A stretch of 64,000 nt of DNA from Paenibacillus agilis. GTDB lineage: Bacteria; Bacillota; Bacilli; Paenibacillales; Paenibacillaceae. Shown here piece by piece: positions 1-8,045 of this stretch. The notes below the pieces were generated by a model. That model ran no database searches. It saw nothing but the letters and a program-made list of their open reading frames with translations, and was not told the origin of the DNA. The stretch covers positions 434,001-498,000 of the forward strand of contig NZ_VNJK01000003.1 of NCBI RefSeq assembly GCF_007786455.1, read 5' to 3'. The translations under genes were made by a program, and so were the position numbers. Numbering within the stretch: position 1 is the stretch's first letter; every line of letters begins with the position of its first letter.

Positions 1-861
1 AAGGAAGTGAAGTTGGTTGTGATCCCGGCTGCGGCTGTTGATTATAGCGCTGCATTGGATCGTTTGGAGACAATTACATTCAATGTCGTTGCTTTCCCTG
101 GTGTTAAGGATACTGAAGTTGCGGCTCTATCCACGTGGGCGAAGACGATGTTTACGAATAAAGAGCGCCGTATTCTCGCTGTGCTGCCGCATGCAGCAGC
201 GGATCATCCTGCTGTTATTAACTTTGCTACCGACAACATTGAAGTTGGTGCGAAGACGTATACAGCTAGTCAATATACGGCTCGTATTGCTGGCTTGGTT
301 GCTGGCTTGCCTTTGACGGTGGCACCGACATTCCAAACACTCCCTGAAGTGACGAATGTACCGAAGCTGACGAAGGCAGATGCAGATGCAGCTGTTAAGG
401 CTGGCAAATTGATTTTGTTCCATGACGGCGAAAAAGTGAAAATTGCTCGCGGTGTTACTTCTTTCTTAACGGTTACAGAAGCACTAGGTGCAGACTGGAA
501 GAAGATTAAAGTCGTGCGCATCCTGAACAAGACGTACCACGATATGAAAGCAACGATCGAGGATCATTACGTTGGCAAGGTGCAAAACTCTTATATGAAT
601 AAGCTGCTGCTCATTTCTGCAATTAATGCGTATTACGAAGTGTTGGAGCAAGAAGGTATTCTTGATCCAGGTAAAAATATCATTGATATCGATCTAGCTG
701 CGCAGCGTACGTACTTGAAATCGATTCTTGGCGCTGAGGAAGTTGCTAAGATGACAGAGCAGCAGTTGAAAGAAGCGAATACACGTGATCAAGTATTCTT
801 GGCGGCAACACAGCGTCCGTTGGATGCAATCGAAGACGTGAAGATTAGTGTTTATTTGTAA
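1..861 (+). CDS. xkdK: Phage contractile tail sheath protein, 5'-truncated (XkdK-like)
   Basis: This is the C-terminal part, about 285 residues, of a contractile tail sheath subunit. Sheath protomers wrap the tail tube and contract to drive it into a target cell. The reading frame is open to the first base of the window, so the GTG at 7 is only an internal codon; PBSX XkdK is roughly 466 residues. The family features visible are an Asp/Ala-rich middle region, a stretch resembling the conserved NKTYHDM...DHYVGKVQNSY segment, and a final IEDVKISVYL beta strand that would donate to the sheath mesh. The tail tube gene follows after 55 bp, the usual sheath-tube order. The identification rests on sequence character plus gene order. 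Whether the full gene is intact cannot be judged here. Confidence 0.88.
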   Translation, partial: KEVKLVVIPAAAVDYSAALDRLETITFNVVAFPGVKDTEVAALSTWAKTMFTNKERRILAVLPHAAADHPAVINFATDNIEVGAKTYTASQYTARIAGLVAGLPLTVAPTFQTLPEVTNVPKLTKADADAAVKAGKLILFHDGEKVKIARGVTSFLTVTEALGADWKKIKVVRILNKTYHDMKATIEDHYVGKVQNSYMNKLLLISAINAYYEVLEQEGILDPGKNIIDIDLAAQRTYLKSILGAEEVAKMTEQQLKEANTRDQVFLAATQRPLDAIEDVKISVYL

Positions 862-916
862 GGAAAATGTTGTTCAAATTATAACTTGTAACGATACGAT
901 TAAGGAGGAATTATAG

Positions 917-1342
917 ATGGCTTTTACTGGTGAACAAGTAATATCCGGGACGTTTGGTGAGGTATGGATGGCAGGGGATTATGTAGCGGAAGCGCTATCC
1001 CTTGAAGCAAAAATCGAGATTGAAAAGGAAGATGTACCTATTACCGGTAAGTTTGCAACAGATTCCAAATTTATGGGCTATAAAGGTACAGGCACGTTGA
1101 AAATGCACAAAGCGAATTCTCGTATGATCAAATTGATCAGTGAAAAGATTAAGCGCGGCATTAATCCTCGTTTCAGCATTATCTCCAAACTTAAAGATCC
1201 ATCTGTTGATGGGGTTGAGATTATTGAGATTAAGGATGCTAGCTTTAATGACCTAAGCTTAATCAACTGGGAATTGAAGAAGAAGGGCGAGATTGAGGCG
1301 CCATTTACATTTACAGACTGGGTCGTAACTGCGTCAATTTAA
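917..1342 (+). CDS. xkdM: Phage tail tube protein (XkdM-like)
   Basis: This 141-residue protein is predicted to be the inner tail tube subunit of a Myo-type contractile tail, stacking in hexameric rings inside the sheath. It starts at an ATG with a strong AAGGAGG site a few bases upstream. Phrases such as GTFGEVWMAGDYVAE and GYKGTGTLKMHK are typical of the XkdM/DUF2001 family, and the length matches (about 140-150 residues). It sits directly between the sheath and the tail-assembly chaperone, as in PBSX. A terminator-like hairpin follows at 1394-1425, which fits the need for much more tube and sheath protein than chaperone and tape measure. Confidence 0.92.
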   Translation: MAFTGEQVISGTFGEVWMAGDYVAEALSLEAKIEIEKEDVPITGKFATDSKFMGYKGTGTLKMHKANSRMIKLISEKIKRGINPRFSIISKLKDPSVDGVEIIEIKDASFNDLSLINWELKKKGEIEAPFTFTDWVVTASI

Positions 1343-1393
1343 TGGTGTGGAATCGACTATGCGGCTTAACGTTTGCTGCAAAAATGAGTCAAT

Positions 1394-1425
1394 GACAGGC
1401 GGTGTACAACGTATGCCGTCTTTTT
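1394..1425 (+). terminator. Weak attenuator-like hairpin after the tail tube gene
   Basis: Arms GAC-A-GGC (1394-1400) and GCC-GTC (1415-1420) pair with one bulged A around a 14-nt loop, and the run TTTTT follows at 1421. It lies between the tube gene and the chaperone gene. Partial termination here would lower expression of the downstream low-copy tail genes. The stem is short, so this remains tentative. Confidence 0.4.
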
Positions 1426-1468
1426 GCTATTTTCATACTTTCATGGAATCAGAAAAGGGGTTATCAAT

Positions 1469-1891
1469 ATGAGTAAATCTACATTTGATCTTTTGCTAGG
1501 CTTGGGGCAAGGCAAATTGAGCCGTCCTTCTAAAGAAGTAGAGCTTAAGCGTCTTAGCCAGAACGCTGGTGAGCCGGTTGTTTTCAAGTGCCAAGCGTTA
1601 ACGATGGATGAGTTTGAAGAAATCCAAGAAATCTCCATGTCTGTTAGTAAAAAGGGAGAGTTGGAAAGCTTCAGCGCGAGCCAAGTTCAGCTGTTTACGT
1701 TATTGAAAGGTATCGTGGAACCTGATTTAAAAGATAAGCGCTTGCTGGATGCATATGGGGTTTCTACACCGAAACAATTGTTGGAATCTTCGAAGCTTCT
1801 TTTGCCTGGTGAAATTACACAGCTTTACAACATCATTTCTTCGCTTTCTGGCTTTGGTGAAGGTTCCTTGGAAGAGTTAAAAAACGAATAA
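1469..1891 (+). CDS. xkdN: Tail assembly chaperone, short form (XkdN-like, gpG analogue)
   Basis: This 140-residue protein is the predicted short form of the tail assembly chaperone, which coats the tape measure protein during tail assembly. The ATG at 1469 is chosen over an in-frame start at 1424 because AGAAAAGGGG sits just upstream and MSKSTFDLLLGLGQGKLSRPS resembles family N-termini. The body is helical and rich in Glu and Leu. Near its 3' end the gene carries the heptamer A-AAA-AAC at 1879-1885, in the correct phase for -1 slippage, four codons from the stop. The gene therefore most likely makes two products (see the 1469-2076 entry). The tape measure gene follows, as expected. Confidence 0.85.
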   Translation: MSKSTFDLLLGLGQGKLSRPSKEVELKRLSQNAGEPVVFKCQALTMDEFEEIQEISMSVSKKGELESFSASQVQLFTLLKGIVEPDLKDKRLLDAYGVSTPKQLLESSKLLLPGEITQLYNIISSLSGFGEGSLEELKNE

Positions 1892-2076
1892 GGTCGGATG
1901 GCTATGGCGAAATGCTCTATTACTATTGGAGCCGAAAAGGCATCCGGCCTTCTATTATACAGTCGATGTCAGCGGGCGAGCGACACCTTATCCGTGCGTT
2001 TTTTGAGATGGAATTGGAAGAGCGCCATAAGGCCGCGAAGACAGGCAATGTGTTCGTTACGATGTCCGCTTTATAG
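1469..2076 (+). CDS. xkdN: Tail assembly chaperone, -1 frameshift long form (gpGT analogue)
   Basis: This is the predicted fusion made when ribosomes slip back one base on A-AAA-AAC (1879-1885) and continue in the -1 frame from CGA at 1885 to TAG at 2074-2076. The extension has about 63 codons without a stop. It encodes SDGYGEMLYYYWSRKG and SAGERHLIRAFFEMELEER, which resembles the T domains of known chaperone pairs: an aromatic first half followed by a charged amphipathic helix. The long form recruits tape measure and tube subunits. Without frameshifting, the 200 bp between the stop at 1891 and the tape measure gene would be unexplained. The mechanism is well established for many tail operons; its operation here is inferred from the heptamer, its phase and the coding character. 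Confidence 0.78.
1879..1885 (+). promoter_or_regulatory. Programmed -1 frameshift heptamer A-AAA-AAC
   Basis: Codons in the zero frame are TTA-AAA-AAC-GAA-TAA. The bases 1879-1885 form X-XXY-YYZ (A-AAA-AAC), where both tRNAs can re-pair after a one-base backward slip. The zero-frame stop lies at 1889-1891. A purine-rich Shine-Dalgarno-like GAAGAG (1871-1876) sits only 3 nt before the heptamer, closer than is usual for a stimulator. Confidence 0.78.
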
Positions 2077-2091
2077 AGGGGGTGAAGAAGG

Positions 2092-3954
2092 ATGAGTACA
2101 GGTACAGGTGGAGCAGCAGCTGGAGGTTCAGGCAGTAGTGCAGGTTCGGCGGGGGCTTCAGGAACGCCGAGTGATGGTGGTGTGAGCAGTCTAGTTGGCT
2201 CGATTAATCAGGCTAGGAAGCTGCAGCGCGAGTTCAGAAAGATGCATGAGACCGTGAAAAATATCGGCAAGACGTTGGATGAAATTTTTGATAAGACTTA
2301 TAAGTTGAAGGTCGACACATCTGCAATCAATGAAGCTAACCCGGATGAGAAGAAGAGGCAAAGAACTGTTGCGGTACAGCCTGCTATAAGTAATAGTAAC
2401 TGGGGGTTATTCTTCCCCATCCATCTAGGAAATAAACCAATTCAAGTACCAATGACTGCTAATGCGCAGCCAATTGCGAACCAATTATCAGGGCTAGGTA
2501 AATTAGCACAAAATGTAGGTAGAATGTTGGCTCAGGGTATAACCTCGGCAGTTGGTAGTGCGATGGATCTGGAGCATCAAATGTTGAGCATGTCACGTAC
2601 CGTAGGGGATACAAAAAATGATGGATCAGCTGGGCAAAAAACAACTGCATTTGTGAATGATATCCGTGAGCAGGGAGCTAAAGGTCCGTTTTCGGCAGAT
2701 GAGATGATGAAGGCTGGCATGGATGCTATCAAGATCACTGGCGGTGACACTCAAGCTGCAAAGGACATGCTGACTGCAGCCCAAAATATTGCAGCTTTAA
2801 ACCCAGGAAAAACAGTAGGGGATGCAGTGAATGCTTTGCAAGAACTTCAGGGTGGCAAAGCAGATGCTTTGGCAGACTTTGGCTTTACAGCAAGCAAAGA
2901 TAGTTTGAAGGCTGCAAAGGAAGGTAAGTTTTCAGAAGTTAAAAATGACAAAGATATAAGTCTCACTGATACCTTTGCAAATGGAAAAAACGACTATGCG
3001 AAAACAGGCAAAGGGATGGCTAATACGCTCAAAAATTCATTAACAGCGGGTTTGCAGGATGCTGGTTCAGGGATGCTTACAGCAATCAAGCCAGGTCTAA
3101 CCCAGTTAATTACTTTGGTGCAAGGATTCCGTCCTGTGTTTCAAACACTTGGAACATTTGCAGGGGCCGGTATTAGTGCTGTGGTAAGGCATTTGACTGC
3201 TTTTGTTAGTTGGATTCAACCTAAGATGCCAGAAATCATTAATGGGATTCAAACGACGGTTGGACAAGTTAGTGCTACGATGGGGCCTATCTTTGAACAA
3301 TTTATGGGGTTATTTAAAAATGTGTTCACCTGGGTGGATGCGAATATGCCTATTTTCAAAGATGCACTTGGTTCAGTGTTTGCTACCGTTGCTCCTCTTA
3401 TTAGTACGGTTATGGATGTATTTCAGAGGTTATGGAAGGTATGGGAGGAAGCTTGGCCGACGATTCAAAATATTTTAACGAAGGCTTGGGAAACAATGCA
3501 GCCTATTTTCACCTTTTTACAGGATGCCTTGACTTTGGCCGCTTTTGTTATTGAGCAGACGTTCAAGCCTGCTATTGAAATGTTGTGGGGCGTATTTGAG
3601 CCGCTTCTGGATGCGATTAAAAACACGATGAGCTGGCTCGGTGATCGATTCGGCAACCTCGTGGACTGGATAACGGGCGAGACAACACCGCCGCAAGACC
3701 GTAAAGATCCGCAAGCGAAGCCGCATGCGGCAGGTTTGCGTACGGTGCCGAGAGATAATTATCCAGCCTTGCTTCATAAAAATGAGGCTGTGCTTACTGC
3801 TCAGGAAGCGAATCAATATCGCAATGGCAGATTTGGTGGACGCGGCGTTACGATCAATTTAAATCACCCAGTAGCGCGTGAAGAAGCCGACTTTGCAAAA
3901 TGGGCACAAGTGCTGCGCGCTGAGCTGGAAGGAGCCGTTGTTAACATGGCTTAA
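2092..3954 (+). CDS. Phage tail tape measure protein (XkdO-position), short
   Basis: This 620-residue protein is the predicted tape measure that sets tail length and occupies the tube lumen. It starts at an ATG behind GGGGGTGAAGAAGG. The N-terminus is a Gly/Ser/Ala low-complexity stretch (residues 2-30), followed by an amphipathic helix. The middle contains long helical segments with repeated Trp and Phe motifs such as FTWVDANMP and VWEEAWPTIQ. The C-terminus has AAGLRTVPRDNYPALLHKNEAVLTAQEA, a conserved tape measure ending. The position after the chaperone is diagnostic. At the rough rule of 1.5 angstrom per residue the tail would be about 90 nm, much shorter than PBSX, whose tape measure is about 1,330 residues. 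Parts are AT-richer than the neighbouring genes, which suggests mosaic origin. Confidence 0.88.
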   Translation: MSTGTGGAAAGGSGSSAGSAGASGTPSDGGVSSLVGSINQARKLQREFRKMHETVKNIGKTLDEIFDKTYKLKVDTSAINEANPDEKKRQRTVAVQPAISNSNWGLFFPIHLGNKPIQVPMTANAQPIANQLSGLGKLAQNVGRMLAQGITSAVGSAMDLEHQMLSMSRTVGDTKNDGSAGQKTTAFVNDIREQGAKGPFSADEMMKAGMDAIKITGGDTQAAKDMLTAAQNIAALNPGKTVGDAVNALQELQGGKADALADFGFTASKDSLKAAKEGKFSEVKNDKDISLTDTFANGKNDYAKTGKGMANTLKNSLTAGLQDAGSGMLTAIKPGLTQLITLVQGFRPVFQTLGTFAGAGISAVVRHLTAFVSWIQPKMPEIINGIQTTVGQVSATMGPIFEQFMGLFKNVFTWVDANMPIFKDALGSVFATVAPLISTVMDVFQRLWKVWEEAWPTIQNILTKAWETMQPIFTFLQDALTLAAFVIEQTFKPAIEMLWGVFEPLLDAIKNTMSWLGDRFGNLVDWITGETTPPQDRKDPQAKPHAAGLRTVPRDNYPALLHKNEAVLTAQEANQYRNGRFGGRGVTINLNHPVAREEADFAKWAQVLRAELEGAVVNMA

Positions 3955-3969
3955 AGGAGGTGAACGAGT

Positions 3970-4623
3970 ATGATTGAATTCTGGTTGTCTTTTCGGAACG
4001 GCGAGGAGCAGCTTAGACTAGCTGTTCCACCACAAACCTTTGAAATGCAGACGGGATCAACGTTGACTCCGGTTAACATTCATCAGCTTGGAGAAGTCAA
4101 TGTGATAGGCAAGCGCAGATTAAAGGCTATTTCGCTCAGTTCTTATTTTCCGATTCGAGATGATGGCCTTTGTCAGTATACACATTTCCCTACACCGGAA
4201 GTAAGTGTGAAGCGTATCGAAAAGTGGCGCGACAGTGGAGAGCCGATTCGTCTTATTATTTATGGGCAGGGTTTGAGCATTAATGAGGCAATGGCGATTG
4301 AGAACTTTAACTATTCACAAAAGCATGGGCCTGAGGATGTCTATTTCACACTTGATTTAAAAGAGTATCGTTTCTTGGATTATCGAAACCCAAGTAATCA
4401 AGAGCTGAAGCAAAGAAAACTGCAATTGCTGAAGAATGGGCCTAAATCATATGTAGTGAAAAATGGAGATACGCTGTATTGGATTGCACGTAAGCTGCTT
4501 GGTAACGGCAAGAAGTGGCGGAGTCTTGAGAAGCTTAATGCTGATTTGTATTCGAATCATAATTTAGAGCCAGGCGATAAATTTGTACTGAATTGGGGTG
4601 CGCTTCGTGAAGCTGATTTATAA
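3970..4623 (+). CDS. xkdP: LysM-domain tail/baseplate protein (XkdP-like)
   Basis: This 217-residue protein is predicted to sit at the tail-baseplate junction. An N-terminal domain of about 150 residues is followed by a LysM module near residues 158-206 (YVVKNGDTLYWIARKLLGNG ... NLEPGDKFVL), the classic peptidoglycan-binding fold. This matches PBSX XkdP and the gp53-like LysM proteins of contractile tails, which are thought to anchor baseplate parts rather than to bind cell wall. It has a strong AAAGGAGGTGA site before ATG 3970. Its 3' end overlaps the xkdQ frame by a few bases, which indicates translational coupling. Confidence 0.88.
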   Translation: MIEFWLSFRNGEEQLRLAVPPQTFEMQTGSTLTPVNIHQLGEVNVIGKRRLKAISLSSYFPIRDDGLCQYTHFPTPEVSVKRIEKWRDSGEPIRLIIYGQGLSINEAMAIENFNYSQKHGPEDVYFTLDLKEYRFLDYRNPSNQELKQRKLQLLKNGPKSYVVKNGDTLYWIARKLLGNGKKWRSLEKLNADLYSNHNLEPGDKFVLNWGALREADL

Positions 4624-5590
4624 ATCCCGTTCAGGACATACAGAGGATATTACATCGCTGGTAACTCGTATCACATGGAGCGGCACGTTGAGCGAAGCGG
4701 CGCGCAAGCTTGAGTTCTCTGTTCTTACTTCAAAAATGGATCGCAACCTGCCTTATGTAGCTATGGAGGTAGGTGAGGTCGTCATTTTATACGGAGATGA
4801 TAAGCAGGAGTTGTTTCAAGGTTATATTTTCCGAAAAGGGAAAACACTTAGTGGTTTGGAAGTGAGCTACAGTGCGTATGATCGCCTCATCTATTTGCTG
4901 AAATCAAGTGTATCGATGAAGTTTAAAGATTTGCAAGCGGAAAAGATCGTGAAGATGATATGTGCAGATTTGGGTGTGCCTGTCGGAAAGTTACCTGATT
5001 CGAAGGTGCCGCTAAGTTTTATTCATATGGGGAAAACGGCTTATGAAGCGATTATGGTAGCTTATACGTTAGTATCAAAAAAGACAAAAGGAAGGCCGTT
5101 GTTTATTCCTCGTATGGACAAAGGCAAACTTACCGTTGTTGCCTCTGGAGAAGTCGTTGCGAAAAGAACACTTTCATCTGCTTCGAATTTGCTTGATGCT
5201 AGTTACGATGAAGATATCGAGAGTATGATCAATGTTGTTCGTGTTATAGACCAAGATGGCAAGCTTTTCGACACGGTTGAGAATAAAGGTTGGAAAGATA
5301 GATACGGTAAACTTCAAGCAACGGTGCAAAAAGAAGACAAGAAAGATGTAAAGACGACGGGTACAGCTCAGCTAATGGGAATGCAAAGAACGGCTTCCGC
5401 ACAAGTGCAGGGAGGCCCCGATATGATCGATATGATCACAGGACATATGATCAAGATGAATCATGGCTTGTTCGGCAGAACAGGTCTATTTTTTGTTGGT
5501 GGGGACACGCATACGTTTGAGAATGGTCAGCATTCAATTCAGTTGGATTTGCAATTCCAGAAGATGATGGATGAGCGAGTTGCCGAATAA
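4607..5590 (+). CDS. xkdQ: Baseplate hub protein (XkdQ-like)
   Basis: This 327-residue protein is a predicted baseplate hub component of the XkdQ / gpD-like family that forms the trimeric hub under the tube. Two GTG starts compete, at 4598 and 4607. The latter is preferred because TTGGGG lies about eight bases upstream and MKLIYKSRSGHTEDITSLVTRITWSG matches the usual family N-terminus. LPYVAMEVGEVVILYGDD and the ending FENGQHSIQLDLQFQK are further family-like phrases. The gene overlaps the end of xkdP and is followed after 12 bp by xkdR. Confidence 0.85.
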   Translation: MKLIYKSRSGHTEDITSLVTRITWSGTLSEAARKLEFSVLTSKMDRNLPYVAMEVGEVVILYGDDKQELFQGYIFRKGKTLSGLEVSYSAYDRLIYLLKSSVSMKFKDLQAEKIVKMICADLGVPVGKLPDSKVPLSFIHMGKTAYEAIMVAYTLVSKKTKGRPLFIPRMDKGKLTVVASGEVVAKRTLSSASNLLDASYDEDIESMINVVRVIDQDGKLFDTVENKGWKDRYGKLQATVQKEDKKDVKTTGTAQLMGMQRTASAQVQGGPDMIDMITGHMIKMNHGLFGRTGLFFVGGDTHTFENGQHSIQLDLQFQKMMDERVAE

Positions 5591-5602
5591 GGAGGTGGCG
5601 GA

Positions 5603-5863
5603 ATGTCGCAGTGGTCGTGGTTGGTGGATTATATTCGCGAGCAAGGGGCGAAGCTGAATCCGCCTACCATGTTAATTGGAGAAGTAACAGCTTCAATACC
5701 CAACTTTAAAGTAAAGGTAATGGGGCTGGAATTAGATCGAGATGAACTATGGATTGCTGATTTTCTACAAGGTCGCGAGTTGTTAGTAGGCGAAAAAGTA
5801 GCGGTCATGCCGTTAGTGGATAATCAGCAATTTGTCGTGTTATGCAGGGTGGTGAGACCGTGA
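5603..5863 (+). CDS. xkdR: DUF2577-family baseplate protein (XkdR-like)
   Basis: This 86-residue protein matches the DUF2577 / XkdR family found between xkdQ and xkdS in PBSX-type operons. It has an N-terminal amphipathic helix (WLVDYIREQGAKLNPP), then a small beta-rich body with IGEVTASIPNFKVKV and LLVGEKVAVMPL typical of an OB-like fold. It is preceded by AAGGAGGTGG at 5590-5599. Its TGA overlaps the ATG of xkdS, so the two are translationally coupled. The molecular role is not established beyond baseplate assembly. Confidence 0.82.
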   Translation: MSQWSWLVDYIREQGAKLNPPTMLIGEVTASIPNFKVKVMGLELDRDELWIADFLQGRELLVGEKVAVMPLVDNQQFVVLCRVVRP

Positions 5864-6291
5864 TGGATACGAGCTTTCCATTTATGGAAGAGACATCGGA
5901 CACTGCAATAGAGCAAGTAGAAGGACTGCCTTTGTTTCAAGAGTATGCCTGGGACTATGAACAAAATGATTTTGTCTTGCGAGATGGACAGCCTGTTATT
6001 TTAGCAGGAAATGAAGCCTTGAAAGTATGGGTATACAAGGTGTTGAAAACGAAGCGCTATCGATATCCGGCATATAGTTCGGAGTATGGCAGCGAGTTTG
6101 AAACACTAATCGGCAGCGCCTATACACCTGCTATCCAGCGCAGTGAAGCTGAACGATTTATTCGGGAGGCCTTGCTAGTGAACCCATATATCTCGGACAT
6201 TGAGCCGCCAGATATCCAATTGATTGGAGACGAACTACGTATACATGTAGTCGTCAATACGATTTACGGGGAGGTGACAGTCGATGTATGA
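5863..6291 (+). CDS. xkdS: DUF2634-family baseplate wedge protein (XkdS-like, gp25 type)
   Basis: This 142-residue protein belongs to the XkdS / DUF2634 group, related to T4 gp25-like wedge components. The ATG at 5863 overlaps the TGA of xkdR (TGATG) and has GGTGGTGAG six bases upstream, so it is preferred over an in-frame ATG at 5842. The C-terminal half carries the family's VYKVLKTKRYRYPAYSSEYG and EAERFIREALLVNPYI segments, the latter equivalent to the gp25 EPR-type helix. Its end overlaps xkdT by eight bases. Confidence 0.86.
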   Translation: MDTSFPFMEETSDTAIEQVEGLPLFQEYAWDYEQNDFVLRDGQPVILAGNEALKVWVYKVLKTKRYRYPAYSSEYGSEFETLIGSAYTPAIQRSEAERFIREALLVNPYISDIEPPDIQLIGDELRIHVVVNTIYGEVTVDV

Positions 6292-7339
6292 ACAGCAAAC
6301 ATGGAGGAAGCTACTTGATGAAATGCTGGAAGGTTTACAAGCTTCGCAAGTAGCCAAACGGGAAGGGACTTTTGTCTATGATGTGCTATCCCCGGCAGCT
6401 CTTCAGTTGGAGCAAGTTTATGAGCAGTTGGAAGAGGTGTTAAGGCTAGGTTTCGCTGAGACTACGAATGGTCGTTATCTCGATATGAGAGCTGACGAGC
6501 ATGGTTTGCAGCGTAAAGCCCCAGAAGCTGCACAAGGCAGCGTTCGATTCAGCGGCCGTGCTGGATCTGTTATTACGAAAGGCGCCATTGTAGCTACCGC
6601 AAGTGGGACACTGTTCCAGACAATGCAAGAAGTGATATTCGCAGATACTCAGCCCGTTCGAGTTGATATCGCCGCAGTGGAGTCAGGTGTTTCTGGCAAC
6701 GTGCCCGCGGGCTTGATTAACGCGGTTATTACGGAGCTGGCGGGTGTGACGTCTGTAACGAACGATAGCCCTACATATGGGGGGTATGAAGGGGAGACAG
6801 ATAGCGAATTGTTGGCTCGCTTGTTGGCGAAGGTACGTAATCCTGCAACGAGCGGCAATGTGGATCATTATATGCAATGGGCCATGGACATTGCGGGTAT
6901 AGGGGATGCGAAGGTATTTCCCGTGTGGAACGGCCCTGGAACCGTAAAGGTTGTTCTATTGAGTACAGAAAAAAGTGCTCCAGCTCAGGGATTGATCGAT
7001 GAGGTGAAGCAGCATATCGAGAAAATGCGTCCGATTGGCGCAGAAGTTACCATTGTTGCGGCTAAGGAAGTTCCTATTCATATCGAAGTGGATGTTTCCT
7101 TGACGCAAGAGGGAACTGATCTAGCTCTTGTTCGCGCTGAGATTGAGCGCGGTACGACGGATTATTTGGGCAAGTTAGCATTCCGCGATCCTGTTGTAAG
7201 GATTGCACGCATTGCGAATGCTGTGCTGGATTCGTCTTCGGTATTGGATTACACTAGCCTGCGCTTGAACGGCGGAACTCAGAACCTTGTACTGGAAGCT
7301 GACCAAGTCGCCGTACTAGGGACGGTGAAGGTTGTATGA
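6284..7339 (+). CDS. xkdT: Baseplate J-like wedge protein (XkdT-like)
   Basis: This 351-residue protein is a baseplate J / gp47-type wedge subunit that links the hub to fibres. GGGGAGGTGACAG precedes ATG 6284. Family hallmarks are the N-terminal FVYDVLSPAALQLEQVYEQLEE helix, the GRYLDMRADEHGLQRKAPEAA motif, a central beta domain with FSGRAGSVITKGAIVATASG, and the TDSELLARLLAKVRNPATSGN segment near residue 170. The length is normal for PBSX-type XkdT. The stop overlaps the next start (ATGA). The identification is very secure. Confidence 0.93.
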   Translation: MYEQQTWRKLLDEMLEGLQASQVAKREGTFVYDVLSPAALQLEQVYEQLEEVLRLGFAETTNGRYLDMRADEHGLQRKAPEAAQGSVRFSGRAGSVITKGAIVATASGTLFQTMQEVIFADTQPVRVDIAAVESGVSGNVPAGLINAVITELAGVTSVTNDSPTYGGYEGETDSELLARLLAKVRNPATSGNVDHYMQWAMDIAGIGDAKVFPVWNGPGTVKVVLLSTEKSAPAQGLIDEVKQHIEKMRPIGAEVTIVAAKEVPIHIEVDVSLTQEGTDLALVRAEIERGTTDYLGKLAFRDPVVRIARIANAVLDSSSVLDYTSLRLNGGTQNLVLEADQVAVLGTVKVV

Positions 7340-8001
7340 TCGCAGGCCGTATACAAGAAGGAACTATGAAGTTTGCTTCCAATTCGAATGAAGTTGCAAT
7401 TGTAAGGGAGCAAATGCGGCAGTCGGTTCCAGAATTTCTACTCGAATCGCTGTTGTATCGGGAATTGTTAGATACAGAAGCGGCTCGACTTGGAAAAGCA
7501 GCTGGGGATACGGCGGAACTGCTGCGTCAGTTCTATGTCGATACAGCTACCTTCGGACTGGATAGATGGGAACGTTTTTGCGGCATTCCTGTACAGCCGA
7601 CGAAGCCACTTGATCAGCGACGAGCGGTTATCAAGTCTAAATTGAGAGGGATTGGCACGGTAACAGCCGACGTCATTCGTAGTGTAGCCGAATCGTATTC
7701 GAATGGTGAGGTTAGTGTTCAAGAGTTTGCTTCTCAATATAAGATCGTGATTACGTTCATTGGCAAGATGGGCATTCCACCGAACTTAGAAGATTTACAG
7801 GCCTCTCTGCGGGCGTTAATTCCAGCGCATTTGAGTATTGAGTACGAATATACTTACTTGTCTTGGGCCAACTTGGACAAGTTGTTGTTAAGCTGGAACG
7901 ATTTCGATGATTTGAAGCTGACATGGGCTCAAACCGAAGTATTCGACTACCGCCTGCCGATCGTGCGCTCAAGTATAGGCTTAACGATGGCGGAACAGTG
8001 A
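7336..8001 (+). CDS. xkdU: YmfQ/DUF2313-family tail protein (XkdU-like)
   Basis: This 221-residue protein is a predicted baseplate periphery or tail-pin protein of the YmfQ / DUF2313 family, related to Mu gp48 and P2 gpI. The visible pattern is ELLRQFYVDTATFGLDRWERFCGIP followed by DQRRAVIKSKLRGIGTVTADVIRSVAESY, the hallmark of the family, and a late IPAHLSIEYEYTYLSW segment. The ATG at 7336 overlaps the xkdT stop; an in-frame ATG at 7366 with AGAAGGAA upstream is a fair alternative that would trim ten residues. In related tails this protein connects the wedge to the fibre. Confidence 0.87.
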   Translation: MIAGRIQEGTMKFASNSNEVAIVREQMRQSVPEFLLESLLYRELLDTEAARLGKAAGDTAELLRQFYVDTATFGLDRWERFCGIPVQPTKPLDQRRAVIKSKLRGIGTVTADVIRSVAESYSNGEVSVQEFASQYKIVITFIGKMGIPPNLEDLQASLRALIPAHLSIEYEYTYLSWANLDKLLLSWNDFDDLKLTWAQTEVFDYRLPIVRSSIGLTMAEQ

Positions 8002-8045
8002 TTAGAAATAAATTAAGGATAAGCATTTAAGGAGGGGATATAACG

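Noticed and set aside
1898-2095. A 65-codon zero-frame open frame after the chaperone stop
   Set aside because: The -1 frame over the same DNA has tail-chaperone character and is reached through a slippery heptamer, so this frame is incidental.
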